NCBI GenBank assembly: GCA_958450325.1
Contig: OY288251.1
Span: forward strand, 13,782,001-13,846,000
Direction: 5' to 3'
Source: Agrostemma githago
Lineage: Eukaryota; Streptophyta; Magnoliopsida; Caryophyllales; Caryophyllaceae
DNA length: 64,000 bases
The notes beneath the pieces are model-generated. The model saw nothing but the letters and a program-made list of their open reading frames with translations, had not been told where the DNA came from and made no database searches. Positions 1 to 11,489 of this stretch are shown here, in pieces. The position numbers were made by a program, and so were the translations under genes. Each line of letters opens with the position of its first letter. The stretch's first letter is position 1.

Positions 1-68
1 GTTCTTAAGCTTACCCATTTACGCAATAAATAGCAAATAGGGAGTATTTCACACAATTTTATATACTA

Positions 69-159
69 CTCCCTTCGTATCTATATGTTCGTCCACTTTT
101 AATATAATACTTCACCCATATATTAAAAATAGTGGACAAGAATATAGATACGGAGGGAG
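69..159. mobile_element. Stowaway-type MITE (Tc1/mariner)
   Basis: A 91-bp palindromic element. The left end ctcccttcgtatctatat mirrors the right end atatagatacggagggag. It is flanked by TA on both sides (67-68 and 160-161), the Stowaway target duplication. It has no coding capacity. Confidence 0.9.
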
Positions 160-247
160 TACTAGTTATAAGAAAAGAAATTGAAGTTGAAAATTAGGGT
201 TCTTACTTGATTCCTGCAACAACTAATAAAAATAGGTGATTCGACAC

Positions 248-900
248 TAGGGATGGCAATGGGTAGGGTATGGGTCGGGTCGGGCAAGACCCGGACCCGG
301 ACCCGCGTTTCATAAGTTGGACCCGGACCCGACCCGGACCCGTAAGGGTCCAAAATTTTAAGACCCTTACCCGGACCCGATGGGTCCGGGTCCGGACCCA
401 TTTGTACATTTTTTAAATATATACTCTTCCGTCTCCTTTATTTGTTCGCCTTTGATTAAAGTATTATTCACAATAAATATAAAGGCAAATAAATGAATAA
501 AACGGAAGTCGTATGACTTTAAACCGAACGCTAAAAAGGCCTAACGTACTAATAAAGGAGGTGAAATTTGGTATTTAATGAGTTTTCGGTACCCGTATTA
601 GAATAACTAGCGGTTAATTTCTAATTTTCTATTGTTAATGTAAAGTCTTACTATATTACACATTGAATTACCGCATCCACTAAGTTCTTTTTTTCTTTTA
701 AAAAAATAATAATAATTTCAACGGGTCCAAGGGTCGGGCCCGGGTCCAACCTATAGGATCCGGACCCGGACCTGGAAAATTATTGAAGGACTCATACCCG
801 ACCCATACCCGCAGGGTCTAAAAAAAGAGGACACGTACCCGACCCGTTAGGGTAAGACCCGGCGGGTCCGGGTAGGGTCCCGGACCCATTGCCATCCCTA
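248..900. mobile_element. Non-autonomous hAT element, GC-rich ends
   Basis: The element starts tagggatggcaatgggt and ends with the inverted form acccattgccatcccta. It is flanked by a perfect 8-bp duplication, ttcgacac, at 240-247 and 901-908. An 8-bp duplication with TAGGG-type ends indicates hAT. Both subterminal regions (about 260-410 and 720-890) are dense in the strand-symmetric word gggtccgggt and its complement, which creates spurious Pro/Arg/Gly reading frames. There is no transposase. Confidence 0.9.
424..511. mobile_element. Stowaway-like MITE nested in the hAT element
   Basis: The left part, cttccgtctcctttatttgt, is mirrored by acaaataaatgaataaaacggaag-like sequence on the right, with TA near both ends. 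The ends are degenerate, so the family call is tentative. Confidence 0.45.
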
Positions 901-908
901 TTCGACAC

Positions 909-1269
909 TAGCCACCATATTTCGTAAAGTATAACTATGCCATGTATCTTAATTGGACACTAATACAATAAACTCAAATAAATTAACACTACAAGTAGTA
1001 ATAAAATGTACCTTGATGATTTCTGCAAAAAAAAAAAATAGTACCATGATGAGCGAATTGATAAGAAACTTGATTGATGAGTAGAAAAATCGATCGACCA
1101 TGACACTAATTGGGTTTTTAGCCGGATTTCTTAAATTTTATTGGGGAAGATGATGAAGAACACTGGTTTCTATTGTATTATTGGGGAAGAAGATAAACCA
1201 CAAACCCTAAAACGTGATTTAAGTCTTAGTAGCGGGATACTAAGTGCTAAGTGTTAACCCATCGTTTAA
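909..1269. other. AT-rich intergenic stretch
   Basis: AT-rich DNA between the hAT MITE and Helitron H1. I see no gene, RNA or complete repeat here. Confidence 0.5.
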
Positions 1270-2063
1270 TCCGTATATATATAAAGGAGGAACTTTTCAA
1301 GCGATATGATTGGTCCGTTGCATCGAAACTCAATTTAGGAAAATATCATTACTAATAAAAAAAATCAAATAGAGAATCATTTAATTATTACAATCAATAT
1401 ATTTAATCTTTCATATTAATGTGATGTGTTATAAATTTCTTCTTAAAACCTTTAAATTTCAATTAACAAAAAATTATCGTAAAAAAAATTATAAAAATGA
1501 AATAATTAGATTCTTGGTGGTACTTTCATTTGAGTATAAATTTAATATAATTTGTTTCATATTATTTGCTCAAAAAAGTGATGAATTTATTACACACAAA
1601 AATAGTAAAGTAATCCCACATCGACAAATTATAATAAGGTGATAAAATTCTATATTATAAATAATACGGAGTAGTAATCATTCGTGCTAAGATATTCACG
1701 AAAAATCTTTTGAGTCATAAAGAACTCTAAAGATTATAATAACATTAAATTATTATCCCACATCGAAAAATTATGATTAGGTTATGAAATTTTATAATAT
1801 AAATAAGAGAAATTATTGTTTTTGAATATCGATCAAAAAAACTTTTGAGTCTTAAAAAAATTCTTAATAAGACTATAAACTTAAAATTGTCCCACATCGA
1901 AACAATTAAAATAAGATGATGATTCTATATTAGAAATAAGAGTAATCATGTGTTAAAAACTTTTGAGTCTTAAACAAATTCTTAATAAGACTACAAACTT
2001 AAAATTGTCCCACATTGAGACAATTAAAATAAGATGATGATTCTATATTATAAATAAGAGTAA

Positions 2064-2334
2064 GGGCAATAGCAATGGTTAAAATTCCGTACTAATTTTT
2101 TCACTGACACATCAACCCAAATTATGAATTATGAAATTTCTTAATTCTTCTCAATGGTAAAAGTTACTTATTTTCTATGTGATCCGCTTTTTTCCTCTCT
2201 TTTTTTCCTACATGAAACCGGTTTCTTACTTTAGAAACCGGTTTCATATAAGGAGCTCCTTATTGTGTGCAACAATGGGTAAGGAGCTTCTTAAAGGGTA
2301 TGAAATTTCTTATGATACACCATTGCTATTGCCC
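2064..2334. mobile_element. Tourist/PIF-Harbinger-type MITE nested in H1
   Basis: A 271-bp element with terminal inverted repeats gggcaatagcaatggt / accattgctattgccc (one mismatch zone). It is flanked by TAA at 2061-2063 and 2335-2337, a 3-bp TWA duplication typical of PIF/Harbinger. An internal inverted word, aaaccggttt, occurs twice near 2215-2245. Confidence 0.8.
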
Positions 2335-4498
2335 TAATCATATGTTCTTTTGGGTTTTAAAAGGACCTGACCTTAAATTATCCCACATCAAAAAAATTAT
2401 GATAATGGAATTCCATATTATTAATAAGACTAATCATTCGTTCTTAAATATCAATAAAAAATTTTGAGTCTTAGAAAATATCTTAATAAGACTACAAACT
2501 TAAGTAACACAATCTCACATCGAAAAATTATAACAAAGTGATGAAACTCTATATTATAAATAAGAAATAAGAGTAATCAATTCTACAATATGACAATGAA
2601 ATTCGATTATAAATAAAAGTAATCATTCCTTCAAATTATGATGAGGTGATGATTTCTATATTATAAATAAGTATAAATTTTTGTCCTTAAATATGACAAA
2701 TCATTATCAAATATCTTCCAAAACTCAATTGAGTATTAAAACCTCTTAAGATTATAAACTCAAGTAATGACGAAGTACAAGAGTTCTTAAGACTATATCT
2801 AAACTTAAAACAAAATTTTCATTCTATATCGAAAAATTACGAGGTGATGGAACTTGATATTATAAATAAGATTAATTATTTGTTCTTAGATATAAAAAAA
2901 ATAGACTTACAAAATTACTTGAGAGTATAAATTTAGGTAAGATTATCTCACACCGAAATATTATAATAAGGTGATCGAATTTTATTATATAAATAAGAGT
3001 AATAACTCATTCTTTAGTCGTTAGATATAAAAACAAACTTTTTTATTATTATAATTATCCTAACGTTGTCTCACATCAAAAAATTATGATGAGCTGATGA
3101 AATTCTATATATTATAAATAATACGGAGTCTTAAAAATGTTTTTAGGCCCGTAAGATGATGGAAAAAAGAAATCATTTGTGTTTAGATATTAACCAAAAT
3201 TCTAAGTTCTAAAAAGAATTTTTAACGCTATAAACAAAGTAGAATTATCGCATATCGAAAAACTATGATGAGGTGATGAAATTCTATATCACAAATAAGA
3301 GACATCATTCGTTTTTAGATATTAACCAAAAAAAATTGTCTTATAAAACCAGCTATAAATTTAAGTAAGATTATTCCACATCGAGAAATTATAATAAGGT
3401 GATAGAATTCTACAGTACTATATAAATACGGAGGAAAAGCAATCATTCGTCTTTAAATATCAACGATAAAACTTTTGAGTCCTACAAGAACTTTTTAAAA
3501 CTATAAACTTAAATAAAATTATCCCACATTGAAAAATTATGATGAGATCATGATCAATAAGAGAAATTATTATTTTTTTGATATTAATCAAAAATCTTTT
3601 GAATCTTACAATACTCCTCTTAAGGCATTATCCATATCGTACTATTACAAAAAAATGATGAAATTTTATTATATAAATAAAAGTAATCATCGTCTTTATA
3701 TATCAAACAGAAATCTTTTAAGTTCTAAAAAGAGTTCTTAAACTATGACGATATCAAACATAAATCTTTTGAGTCGTAAAAAGAGTTCTTAAAACTTTAA
3801 ATTTAAGTGGAATTATGACACATCGAAAAAGTATCATAAATAAGAGAAATCATTCGCTTTAGATAATCATTTGTCCAAAAGTATACTCCTTAAGAAGGTG
3901 ATCGCTATCTATTATATAAATAAGAATAATCGTTCGTTCTTAATAACTTATAAGAAAAAACGAAATCTTTTGGATCTTAAAAAAATCTTAAGACCATAAA
4001 CTTAATTAAGTAAATATATCTCACACTTTTGAATCTTAAAAAAAATTCTTAAGACTATAAAATTGAGTAAAATTTCTCACATCGAAAAATTATTACAAAG
4101 TCTTGAATTTCATAGATATAAACCAAATATTTTTTGAGTTTTAGAAAAGTTCTTAGACTATAATAAACTTAAATAAAAATTTCTCTTTTGAGTCTAAAAA
4201 AAGCTCTAAGACTATAAATGTGTGTGAAATTCTACATCATCAGTAAGAGAAATTATTCAAAAAAATTGAGTCTTATAATAGATCTTAAGGCTATAGATTG
4301 AATTAAAATTACCCCACATCGAAAAAATTGCATTAAGGTGATGAAATTCTATTATATAAATAAAAGTAATCATCGTCTTTAAATATCAATCAAAAATCTT
4401 TTGAGCCCTGAAAAGAGTTCTTAAAACCATAAATTTAAGTAGAATTATCATACATCAAAAAATTATGATGAGCTGATGAAATTTTATATTATATCATA

Positions 4499-4580
4499 CT
4501 CCCTCCGTCCCCCTAAGATTGTCACATTTCATTAAAATATTCATCACATGTAATGAGGAAATAGGACAATCTTTCTGGGT
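4499..4580. mobile_element. Stowaway MITE, damaged right end
   Basis: Starts ctccctccgtccccctaaga and continues into a degenerate mirror image (ggacaatctttctggg). Only the left TIR is well preserved. Confidence 0.55.
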
Positions 4581-4829
4581 AAATAAGAGAAATTATTCAT
4601 TTTAGATATTAACCAGAAAAATCTTTTAAGTCTTATAACAACTCTAATGGCTATAAATTGAAGCAAAAATTATACCACATCAAGAAATTATAATAAGACG
4701 ATGAAATTATATTATATAAATAAAAGTCTGTCAACCAGTAATTTCACAAATTTATGCAATCCTCTAACCTGATGTCATTATCATTTTCACTAAAAATAGG
4801 CCCGTGCATCGCACGGGCTTTCCAACTAG

Positions 4830-5527
4830 TACGGGTATATTAGTGTCCATTTACATTTGTCAGGGTCAATTATAGAAGTATTTGTTGGTTATCCGTGTCG
4901 ATTTTTCAATCACAACAAAATAATCGCAACGAAAAGGCAATTTTGTTGTAGTGTGAGTGTAAAATTTGCCATGATAACGGCATCTAAAAACGTTTTTCTC
5001 TTTTTGGAAATCATGACTCAATCGGAGTATCGACGTTTTAAGAGGTCATTTATGAAAAGATGAGGTTTACATTTTTTCGAAAACGGAATTGGGTGCGGTC
5101 GAAATGTTGGCGTGGTTGAATCCGAATTTTTAGTGTTTTATTTGGGTTGTTTGCAAACACGCTACACATAACTAGGAATGCATACACTCATGCAGGATGC
5201 AGACACGGGTAGGTTAGGGTAGGCTACCTCCCACGAATTGTCCTTACTTAGGCATTGACAGATCATCTAGGGAGACGAGTGCCATGCCGTCCGTTCGGAG
5301 CTATCCGCTTATTAATCCCGCGGTTTACGCGTTAGGCGGCTGGAGCGTCAACCGAGGATCTCTCTGTGTGTCCCTAAAGATCTTACCGCGAAGAGGTCGA
5401 TTGGTCTTGATATCGGTTAGGGTGGGCTTTATAGGGCCAAAACCTGTAGTCACCACAACTAGGAACTAAGAAATGAGCTTCACCGACTTCGTTCAAGTTA
5501 CACCACCATTGGAAACTTGTTTCCAAA
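4830..5527 (-). mobile_element. Leader fragment of a Tat-type gypsy element
   Basis: From about 5080 this matches the untranslated leader of the E2 element at 60890-61330. Shared landmarks include tgttggcgtggtt, ctacacataacta, gcagacacgggtagg and the block ttcaagttacaccaccat just before the PBS. It lies left of LTR-C, as expected for a minus-strand element whose gag once lay further left. The first ~250 bp, next to the Helitron end, is unassigned. Confidence 0.75.
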
Positions 5528-5545
5528 TCCCCAGCGGAGTCGCCA
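5528..5545 (-). promoter_or_regulatory. Primer-binding site of the LTR-C element
   Basis: On the minus strand the sequence tggcgactccgctgggga follows the LTR end by three bases. The same motif lies at the equivalent place in E1 (56932-56948) and E2 (61350-61366). It is the tRNA primer site type used by Tat-lineage elements and fixes the element's orientation as minus. Confidence 0.8.
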
Positions 5546-7025
5546 AACTGTGGACGTCCGTCCGCACCGCCCGGCGTCCCGCGCGCGCCCACTTGGGACC
5601 GATCCGGTTTTTCATCGTGTGGCGGCGGCCACCCCCGCGGCCCCCTCCTTGTCGGGGGGCCGGTCCGATCTCGCATATGGGGCGAAGTGTCGGACCTCGA
5701 TTTGGATGACGATCCGGACTTGTACTAGACGGGTGCGGGCACCCGTGTTTCCGTTTGGGAATCGATCGAGTTGTGGTTGTAAATGTTTAAAGGCCGATTT
5801 GTTTGGTAAGGCGACCTTTTTAGTGAACTGAATTCGTTGCCGATTTGTGGAGTCGCCACCGAGTCAATTACGGGGACTCGGAAACCGTTCAAGTCAACTT
5901 TGATCCTTTGCCGGCTCAAAGTTGAGTGTTACGGGGCCTAAAGATAAAGACTTGTACCCTTAAGCACTCCATGCCTGGTGTGACTCTCATTGCCAATGGT
6001 TTCGGACATCCGGAAACCGTCGATTCTGAGCAAGGGGTGAGGGTACGTATTGGGAAGCCAACATCCTATAGATGTCAACACCCAATCCCGCCCGCACTTT
6101 AGCGGCCTCTACTAATCAATCGGTTGGCTGATAACCTAGTTCTTTTGTTGTGGCGGAAATGCTGTAACATCCGTTGTTTTAACCCTATGCCTTTTACTAC
6201 GTCGATTGTTTAAGGACAAGTAAGTATTGTCGTCGATGTAGTTGTGTTTACATTCTTTGCATACGATTTCACGTGACAAGCATGCCATGAAAAGATGCAC
6301 GTAGGAGAGTAGAGAGTACTAGTATTATACGTATTAGAAAATCAGTTTTAACGTGATAATACAGATATTAGTCATTCTCGTGGTATACCTTACCTGGTAT
6401 TCTGCTTAAGATGCATCGGTTTGGTATTATTAGAGATGCGTCGAACCTAATGAGGCGAGCACTTGGACTAATACGAGACCGACCATCACTTTGTTCAGTT
6501 TTAGTTATTTTACGTTTTGAATTCCGTGTTAGGTGATTTAGCACGCGATTATAAGGTCATAAAAGCAATAAATCATACGAAAAACTGTAAATGCTAATGT
6601 AAGTAAATCACATTGTGAGGAGTTGTACCCTCGGAGTATACACTAAACGGGACTCGATGCATAGATAGTTGAGAACGGATCTCGGAATTACTCGGGTCTA
6701 TTTAGTGTGTTTTAGTACTTGTGATTGAAGTTGGGATGCTGTTTTAGTAGATGCTCGTGGACCTAGTGTCCACATCTAGTGTTATCGTAGTGCGTAATAA
6801 AAGAAAGTGCGAATATGAAAAGTTTTGTTTAGATGGCAACCTAGTGACGATTCGACTTCAACAGGCGGATCCTCCTAGCTTGACCAGTGATTTCGGCAGA
6901 ACTCCGTTACCATTGACCCTTCCTGCGGCTACTCCGCCAGAGGTTCGTTACTATGGATCGTTTCTTCGGCTAATCCGGCAGAACTTTGTTACTAGACTCG
7001 AGCTAATCGAACACAGGCACCTCGG

Positions 7026-7190
7026 GATCGAGTGGAGTGCTCTAAGGTAAGGAGTAGCATCGATTTCGCTTTATCGGAACTACGATCGAGTGGAGTGCTC
7101 GAAGGTGAGGAGTAGCATCGATTTCGCTTTATCGGAACTACGATCGAGTGGAGTGCTCGAAGGTCGCTTTATCGGAACTACAATCGAGTG
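7026..7190. repeat. 58-bp repeat, about 2.5-3 copies
   Basis: The unit atcgagtggagtgctcgaag continues through gagtagcatcgatttcgc and ttatcggaactacg. It is repeated nearly perfectly, with a shortened last unit. Confidence 0.85.
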
Positions 7191-7310
7191 GATCGTTTGC
7201 TTCGGGTGTCGGAGTGCGAGCTCTTAACGAGAGAAAAGAGAGGGAAGAACGAGTTGTGTAGAAGTAGGCACGAACTCGTGATTGTGTGTCAAATGAATGA
7301 GGTGGGGGGT

Positions 7311-7317
7311 ATTTATA
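7311..7317 (-). promoter_or_regulatory. LTR-C TATA box (first copy)
   Basis: On the minus strand the LTR reads cctataaatacccccc, a canonical plant TATA box followed by a pyrimidine-rich start region. A second copy is at 8163-8169. It agrees with minus-strand transcription of the element. Confidence 0.6.
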
Positions 7318-8162
7318 GGTGTATTCGATCCTCGTCCCCCACATGGACGCCCGGGGTCAAGCGGCTCGGTCTTCAGGTGCCTGGTGTGAGGCAGTTCAGT
7401 CTTCAAGCGTCTGAGTTGAGGTTGTCGAAGTTTTGAAGATCCGATATCAAAACTTTCCAAAACGTAGAAGATGCATATCTTAGGTTATTTTGGAGGTTAA
7501 GGCTTCCCCATAACCCTGGTGTGTCAAGCGCCGGGTGGGCTTCGGGTACGCGTCCCGAGGTTCGCTCGGCCCGACGCGTTGACTCGGGTTTGACTTTGCA
7601 TATTTCGGGACCGATTCGGGACCCCAGTGTCGAAATTGACTCTAATTAGTATCGACGCGACCGTAATGACATGACTAAGCCTGCCTTGATGTTAATTTAA
7701 TCTTTACGAGAAATAATTTGATCCGTTTTATAGAAAAACTATCTAAAACATCGCGAACTCGCGTCGCGTTGCAGTCCGATCGTCATCGGGTGTTTTTCGG
7801 GCACTCATGCAGCCACCAGGTCCAAATCTGGGTGTCTAAACCTCCTAGCTAGACCAGTGATTTCGGCAGAGCTCCGTTACCGTTGACCCTTCCCGCGGCT
7901 ACTCCGGCAGAGCTTCATTACTATGGACTGTTTCTGCGGCTAATAAAGCAGAACTTCATTACTAGACTTGAGCTAGTCGAACACAGCCACCTCGGTATCG
8001 AGTGGGGTGCTCGAAGGTGAGGAGTAGCATCGATTTCGTTTTATCGGAACTACGATCGAGTGGATCGTTTGCCTCTGGTGTCAAAGTGCGAGCCCTTAGC
8101 GAGAAAGTAGAGGGAGAAGAGAAGAATGAATTGTGTGTCGAATGAATGAGGTGAGGGGGGGT

Positions 8163-8169
8163 ATTTATA
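8163..8169 (-). promoter_or_regulatory. LTR-C TATA box (second copy)
   Basis: The same tataaatacccc context as at 7311-7317, duplicated with the LTR segment. Confidence 0.55.
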
Positions 8170-8420
8170 GGTGATTTCGGCTCTCGTCGCCCATATAGAC
8201 GCCCGGGGTCAAGCGGCTCGGTCTTCAGGCACCTGGTGTGAGGCAGTTCAGTCTTCAGGCGCCTGAGCTGTTAGTTTAATTTGCGCGAGTAATTTATTTG
8301 ATCAGTTCTATTGAAGAACTACCTAAAACATCGCGAACCCGTGTCGCGTTGCAGTCTTATCATCATCGGGTGTTTGTTAGGCACTTCTGCAGCCACCACG
8401 TCCAAATCTGGGTGTCTACA

Positions 8421-9493
8421 GAAGCCCCCACTTTGACTGAGGCTTGGACAAGGCGAAAGTCAAAGTATAGCCACCCAGGTCAATCGAGGATTACGACCTG
8501 GTGGCTGTCCGGTCGGGTCGTTTTAAGTCCATTGGACTACGTGTTGAGGCTCGCCAGCCAAGGCCTAGAGATCGTACCTAACATGTTTGCTCGCGGTTGC
8601 TTTCTTGGGCCCGGGCCATTGCTTGACATCTCGTTCTCCATTCTTCACGCGCGCGCGCTTTATCTTCTTCGATTTGTTTAAAAGTTTGCTCAATTTTGAA
8701 TGTTTTCGTGTGTAGGTGACGCGTTTATAAGCGTGAATGCAAAGAATGTTCATACGTGTTGGCTTCCCTTTGAACAAATATTTTGGGATGCTTGTGATCC
8801 CTTGATGAAATAAAACGTTCGAGGGCGTCAATCTCCACTCGAGCGGTCGTCTTCGGGATGCTTGTGACCCCTTGGGCAAAATAAAGCTAAACAGAAATGT
8901 TCGAGGGCGTCGGTCTACACTCGAACACTTGTCTTTGGGATGCTTCTGACCCCTAGGACAAAACAAAACAAGATAAACTACTCGAGGGCGTCAGTCTCTA
9001 CCCGAGTAGCTGTCTTTCGGGATGCCTCTGACCCCTAGGACAAAATAAGCCAAGATAAAACTATTCGAGGGCGTCAGTCTCCATTCGAATGGCTGTCTTT
9101 CGAGATGCCTCTGACCCCTAGGACAAAACAAAATGAGATAAACTACTCGAGGGCGTCAGTCTCCACTCGAGTAGCTGTGTTTCGGGATGCCTCTGACCCC
9201 TAGGACAAAACAAAATGAGATAAACTACTCGAGGGCGTCAGTCTCCACTCGAGTAGCTGTGTTTCGGGATGCCTCTGACCCCTAGGACAAAACAAAATGA
9301 GATAAACTACTCGAGGACGTCAGTCTCCACTCGAGTAGCTGTCTTTTGGCATGCTTCTGATCCCTAGGACAAAATAAACCATTCGAGGGCGTTAGTCTCC
9401 ACTCGAATGAAAAATGTTGTGAAGGTATCAGACTCCTTCGAGAGCGTTGGTATCTACTCGAATCAAAAAGCTGTGGAGGTTTCAGACTCCTTT
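8421..9493 (-). mobile_element. 3'-end internal region of a Tat-type gypsy element
   Basis: Immediately right of LTR-C. It starts gaagcccccactttgactga and continues with sequence matching the same position in E1 (46307-46450), for example gaggcttgga, aaggcgaaagt and tagtccattngact. On the minus strand this is the polypurine tract and 3' untranslated region. It includes the 82-bp tandem array and is broken by the LINE at about 9494. Confidence 0.75.
8783..9415. repeat. ~82-bp minisatellite, about 8 units, hairpin-forming
   Basis: Unit landmarks: gggatgcctctgacccctag, gacaaaacaaaatgagataa, actcgagggcgtcagtctcc, then ctcgagtagctgt. The three units at about 9092-9340 are almost identical and the outer ones diverged. 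Each unit has an inverted pair (for example ctactcgag / ctcgagtag) about 14 bases apart, and the two arms change together between units. Tandem arrays in the 3' untranslated part are known for Tat/Ogre-type elements. Confidence 0.9.
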
Positions 9494-11440
9494 ATTGTTG
9501 GTGATGAAGTTATAGATGCGATTTCTGATTTCTTTTAAGTCTGGGCAATTGCTCAAACAACTAAACACTACATTTGTTACTCTCATTCCTAAGATAGATA
9601 GGTCTAAGACTGTGATGCATTATAGACCAATTGCCTGCAGTAATGTGGTCTGTAAGTCTATTTCGAAGATCCTTTGCTCAAAATTATCTGCTGTTCATCC
9701 TGACATTATTTCTCCAGCTCAGCGTGTTTTTATTAAGGGGAGAAGCATTATAGAGAATATCCTTATCTGTCAAGACATAATCAGACTGTATAGTAGGAGA
9801 AGTGCATCTCCAAGATGCCTGTTCAAAACTGACATTCAAAAAGCGTACGATACTGTCGAGTGGAGTTTTCTTCATCAAATGCTGATTATGCTTAATTTTC
9901 CACAGCGATTCAGGGACTTAGTGATGCAATGTGTCACAACTGCTTCATACACTTTAAACCTGAATGGGAATTGCTTTGGCTTCTTTCCGCGTAAGAGAGG
10001 ACTCAGACAAGGGGATCTCTTATTCCAATTACTCTTCACCATCTGTATGGATTATTTGACCAGACTATTGAAATATACAACCAGTACCATGCCTTTTAGT
10101 TTTCATCCGTTATGCAAAAACATAAAGTTTTCCAACCTCATGTTTGCGGATGATCTGCTACTTTTCTCAAAGGGGGATGCTAAATCCATGATGCTATTAC
10201 TGAGAACCTTTGCTACATTCTCTAATACATCTGGATTACGAATGAGTAAAGGGAAATCAAGCGTCTACTTTAATGGAGTAGGTGCTGCTCCTAAGGCAGA
10301 TATTATCAAAGTATTTGGTTGCAGTGAAGGACAACTTCCGTTTCGATATTTTCCAAGCTTTCTATCCTTGACCGTCAGCCGTTAGTTAACAAGGTTGTGG
10401 AGAGAATAAGAAGACTAGGTGCTAAAAAGTTGTCTTATGTCGGTCGTCTGACATTGATCAAGAGCGTTATGTCCACACTTCACAATTATTGGGCTACTAT
10501 TTTCATTCTCCCTTCAGCGGTGATGAAACAGATAGACAATATTTGTAGAAACTATCTTTGGGATGGGAATGTTGAATACCATAGAGTTCCTCCAGTCTCA
10601 TGGGAGAAAATTTGCGTACCTTATAGAGAAGGGGGGCTGAATCTCAATCAGACTGCAGTTTGGAACAAGACCACAATTGGGTAAACGGCTTGGTGGATAG
10701 CTAGCAAACGGGATAGGCTCTGGGTTCAACGGGTTCACCAAATATACTTAAAGGGAAGAGAATGGGAAGGCTATCATCCAAACTCTGATTCATGTTGGTA
10801 TTGGAGAAAGATTTGTCAAATTCGTTATCTCCTGAAACCTGTATACAGCAACAATGCAATTGCATTACAGGGTGCGAACTGCTATACAGTGGCAAAAGCA
10901 TATAACTGGTTGAGGATTAAACGCGAGAATGTGGACTGGTGTGTCATGTTATGGACTAAATGGTCTATACCCAAACACAGAATAGTGGCGTGGTTGATTC
11001 AACAGCGTGGTCTGAATCTAAAGGATAGACTCCATAATTTGGGAGTGACTGATGATGATAGGTGTTTATGTTGTGGCGCTTTTACTGAGACTCTGCAGCA
11101 TCTTTTCCAAGACTGTGAGTACAGTAAAAGAGTGCTGAATGCAATTCGCAAAAAGATATCAATGATTCCAAACTTAGAGATGCGGAATGACTGGAGGAAG
11201 AGAATGAAAGGGTCTAAACTGCAGCGATCTATTAAGAACGGTTTAATTAATTCGTTTTCCTAACACATTTGCTTACAAAGGAATAAAGCTATAGTAGAAG
11301 GGCAACTTACTCGTCCTGAGAAACTGGCTACGCGAATTAGTAAAGATCTAATCGATTATTGCAAGAGCAAATGTAATCAAAAGTTTAGTGTCAAAGATAG
11401 TAATTTCATCATGAGCCTCCTAAGGCATCCTTTGTAAAAT
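9494..11440 (+). pseudogene. LINE ORF2 reverse transcriptase, broken
   Basis: This is the remnant of a non-LTR reverse transcriptase. The frame is open at 9516-10385 and includes LIPKIDRSKTVMHYRPIACS, the GLRQGD motif and the catalytic FADD at 10143-10154. A frameshift near 10385 leads to 10397-10684 (thumb/connection region), a stop follows, then a third piece to 11263. That piece ends in the zf-RVT cysteine cluster CLCCGAFTETLQHLFQDC, common at the C terminus of plant LINE ORF2 proteins. A further shift lies near 9535. The protein cannot be made. Confidence 0.88.
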
Positions 11441-11489
11441 AAGATTGTAAATTCTTTATTTTAATATACTTACCCATTACCAAAAAAAA
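9494..11489 (+). mobile_element. 5'-truncated L1-type LINE
   Basis: The ORF2 remnant begins inside the region before the reverse transcriptase, has no endonuclease domain, and ends with a short 3' tail (cttacccattaccaaaaaaa, A-run at 11482-11489). Truncated 5' ends and terminal A-runs are typical of LINE insertions. I could not find a convincing target duplication. Confidence 0.88.

Larger units (their letters stand above)
1740..4740 (+). repeat. Degenerate sub-repeats inside Helitron H1
   Basis: The phrases ccacatcgaaaaattat, gatgaaattctatattataa, ataagagtaatcattcg and cttttgagtcttaaaaa recur in the same order about every 100-150 bp through the whole body. This is a diverged tandem amplification. 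Similar units occur in H3 (about 35120-35690). Short reading frames here are incidental. Confidence 0.75.
1270..4829 (+). mobile_element. Non-autonomous Helitron H1
   Basis: The 3' end has the Helitron signature: a GC-rich hairpin gcccgtgc-atc-gcacgggc at 4800-4818, then tttccaa and CTAG, followed by T at 4830. The 5' end is set at TC (1270) after an A, leading into tccgtatatatataaagg and the aacttttcaagcgatatgat block shared with H2 and H3. No Rep/helicase is encoded. The body is a low-complexity series of related sub-repeats with two nested MITEs. The 3' end is identical to that of H3, so the two belong to one family. The 5' boundary is less certain than the 3' one. Confidence 0.8.
5549..8420 (-). 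mobile_element. LTR-C, Tat-type gypsy LTR with internal duplication
   Basis: The LTR begins tgtggac and ends gtgtctaca, an imperfect inverted pair shared with the LTRs of E1 and E2. Many blocks match LTR-D (61370-63774), such as gtgtcggacctcgatttgg, cacgtaggagagtagagagt and the terminal cacccgatgatga-like region, but divergence is substantial. Its left side carries a PBS, and its right side carries the polypurine-side sequence gaagcccccactttgactga. One LTR is therefore shared by two internal regions, or it is a recombined tandem. No gene is encoded; GC-rich frames at 5383-5831 are incidental. Confidence 0.8.
6871..8420. repeat. Tandem duplication of the LTR-C distal part
   Basis: The unit beginning cctcctagctngaccagtga starts at 6871 and again at 7841. 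Both units end in caaatctgggtgtctana. The first is 970 bp; the second is 580 bp and lacks the central 58-bp triplet repeat (7026-7190) and a segment around 7425-7690. The first copy ends gtctaaa rather than gtctaca. Confidence 0.8.

Noticed and set aside
162..409. Pro/Gly/Arg-rich frames at the start of the window
   Set aside because: They fall on GGGTCC-rich ends of a hAT MITE and cross its border.
5383..5831. GC-rich frames on both strands
   Set aside because: They overlap the PBS and LTR-C start; equivalent sites in LTR-D are not open.
8783..9415. CRISPR-like array
   Set aside because: Whole units, including would-be spacers, are repeated, and the context is a plant retrotransposon.
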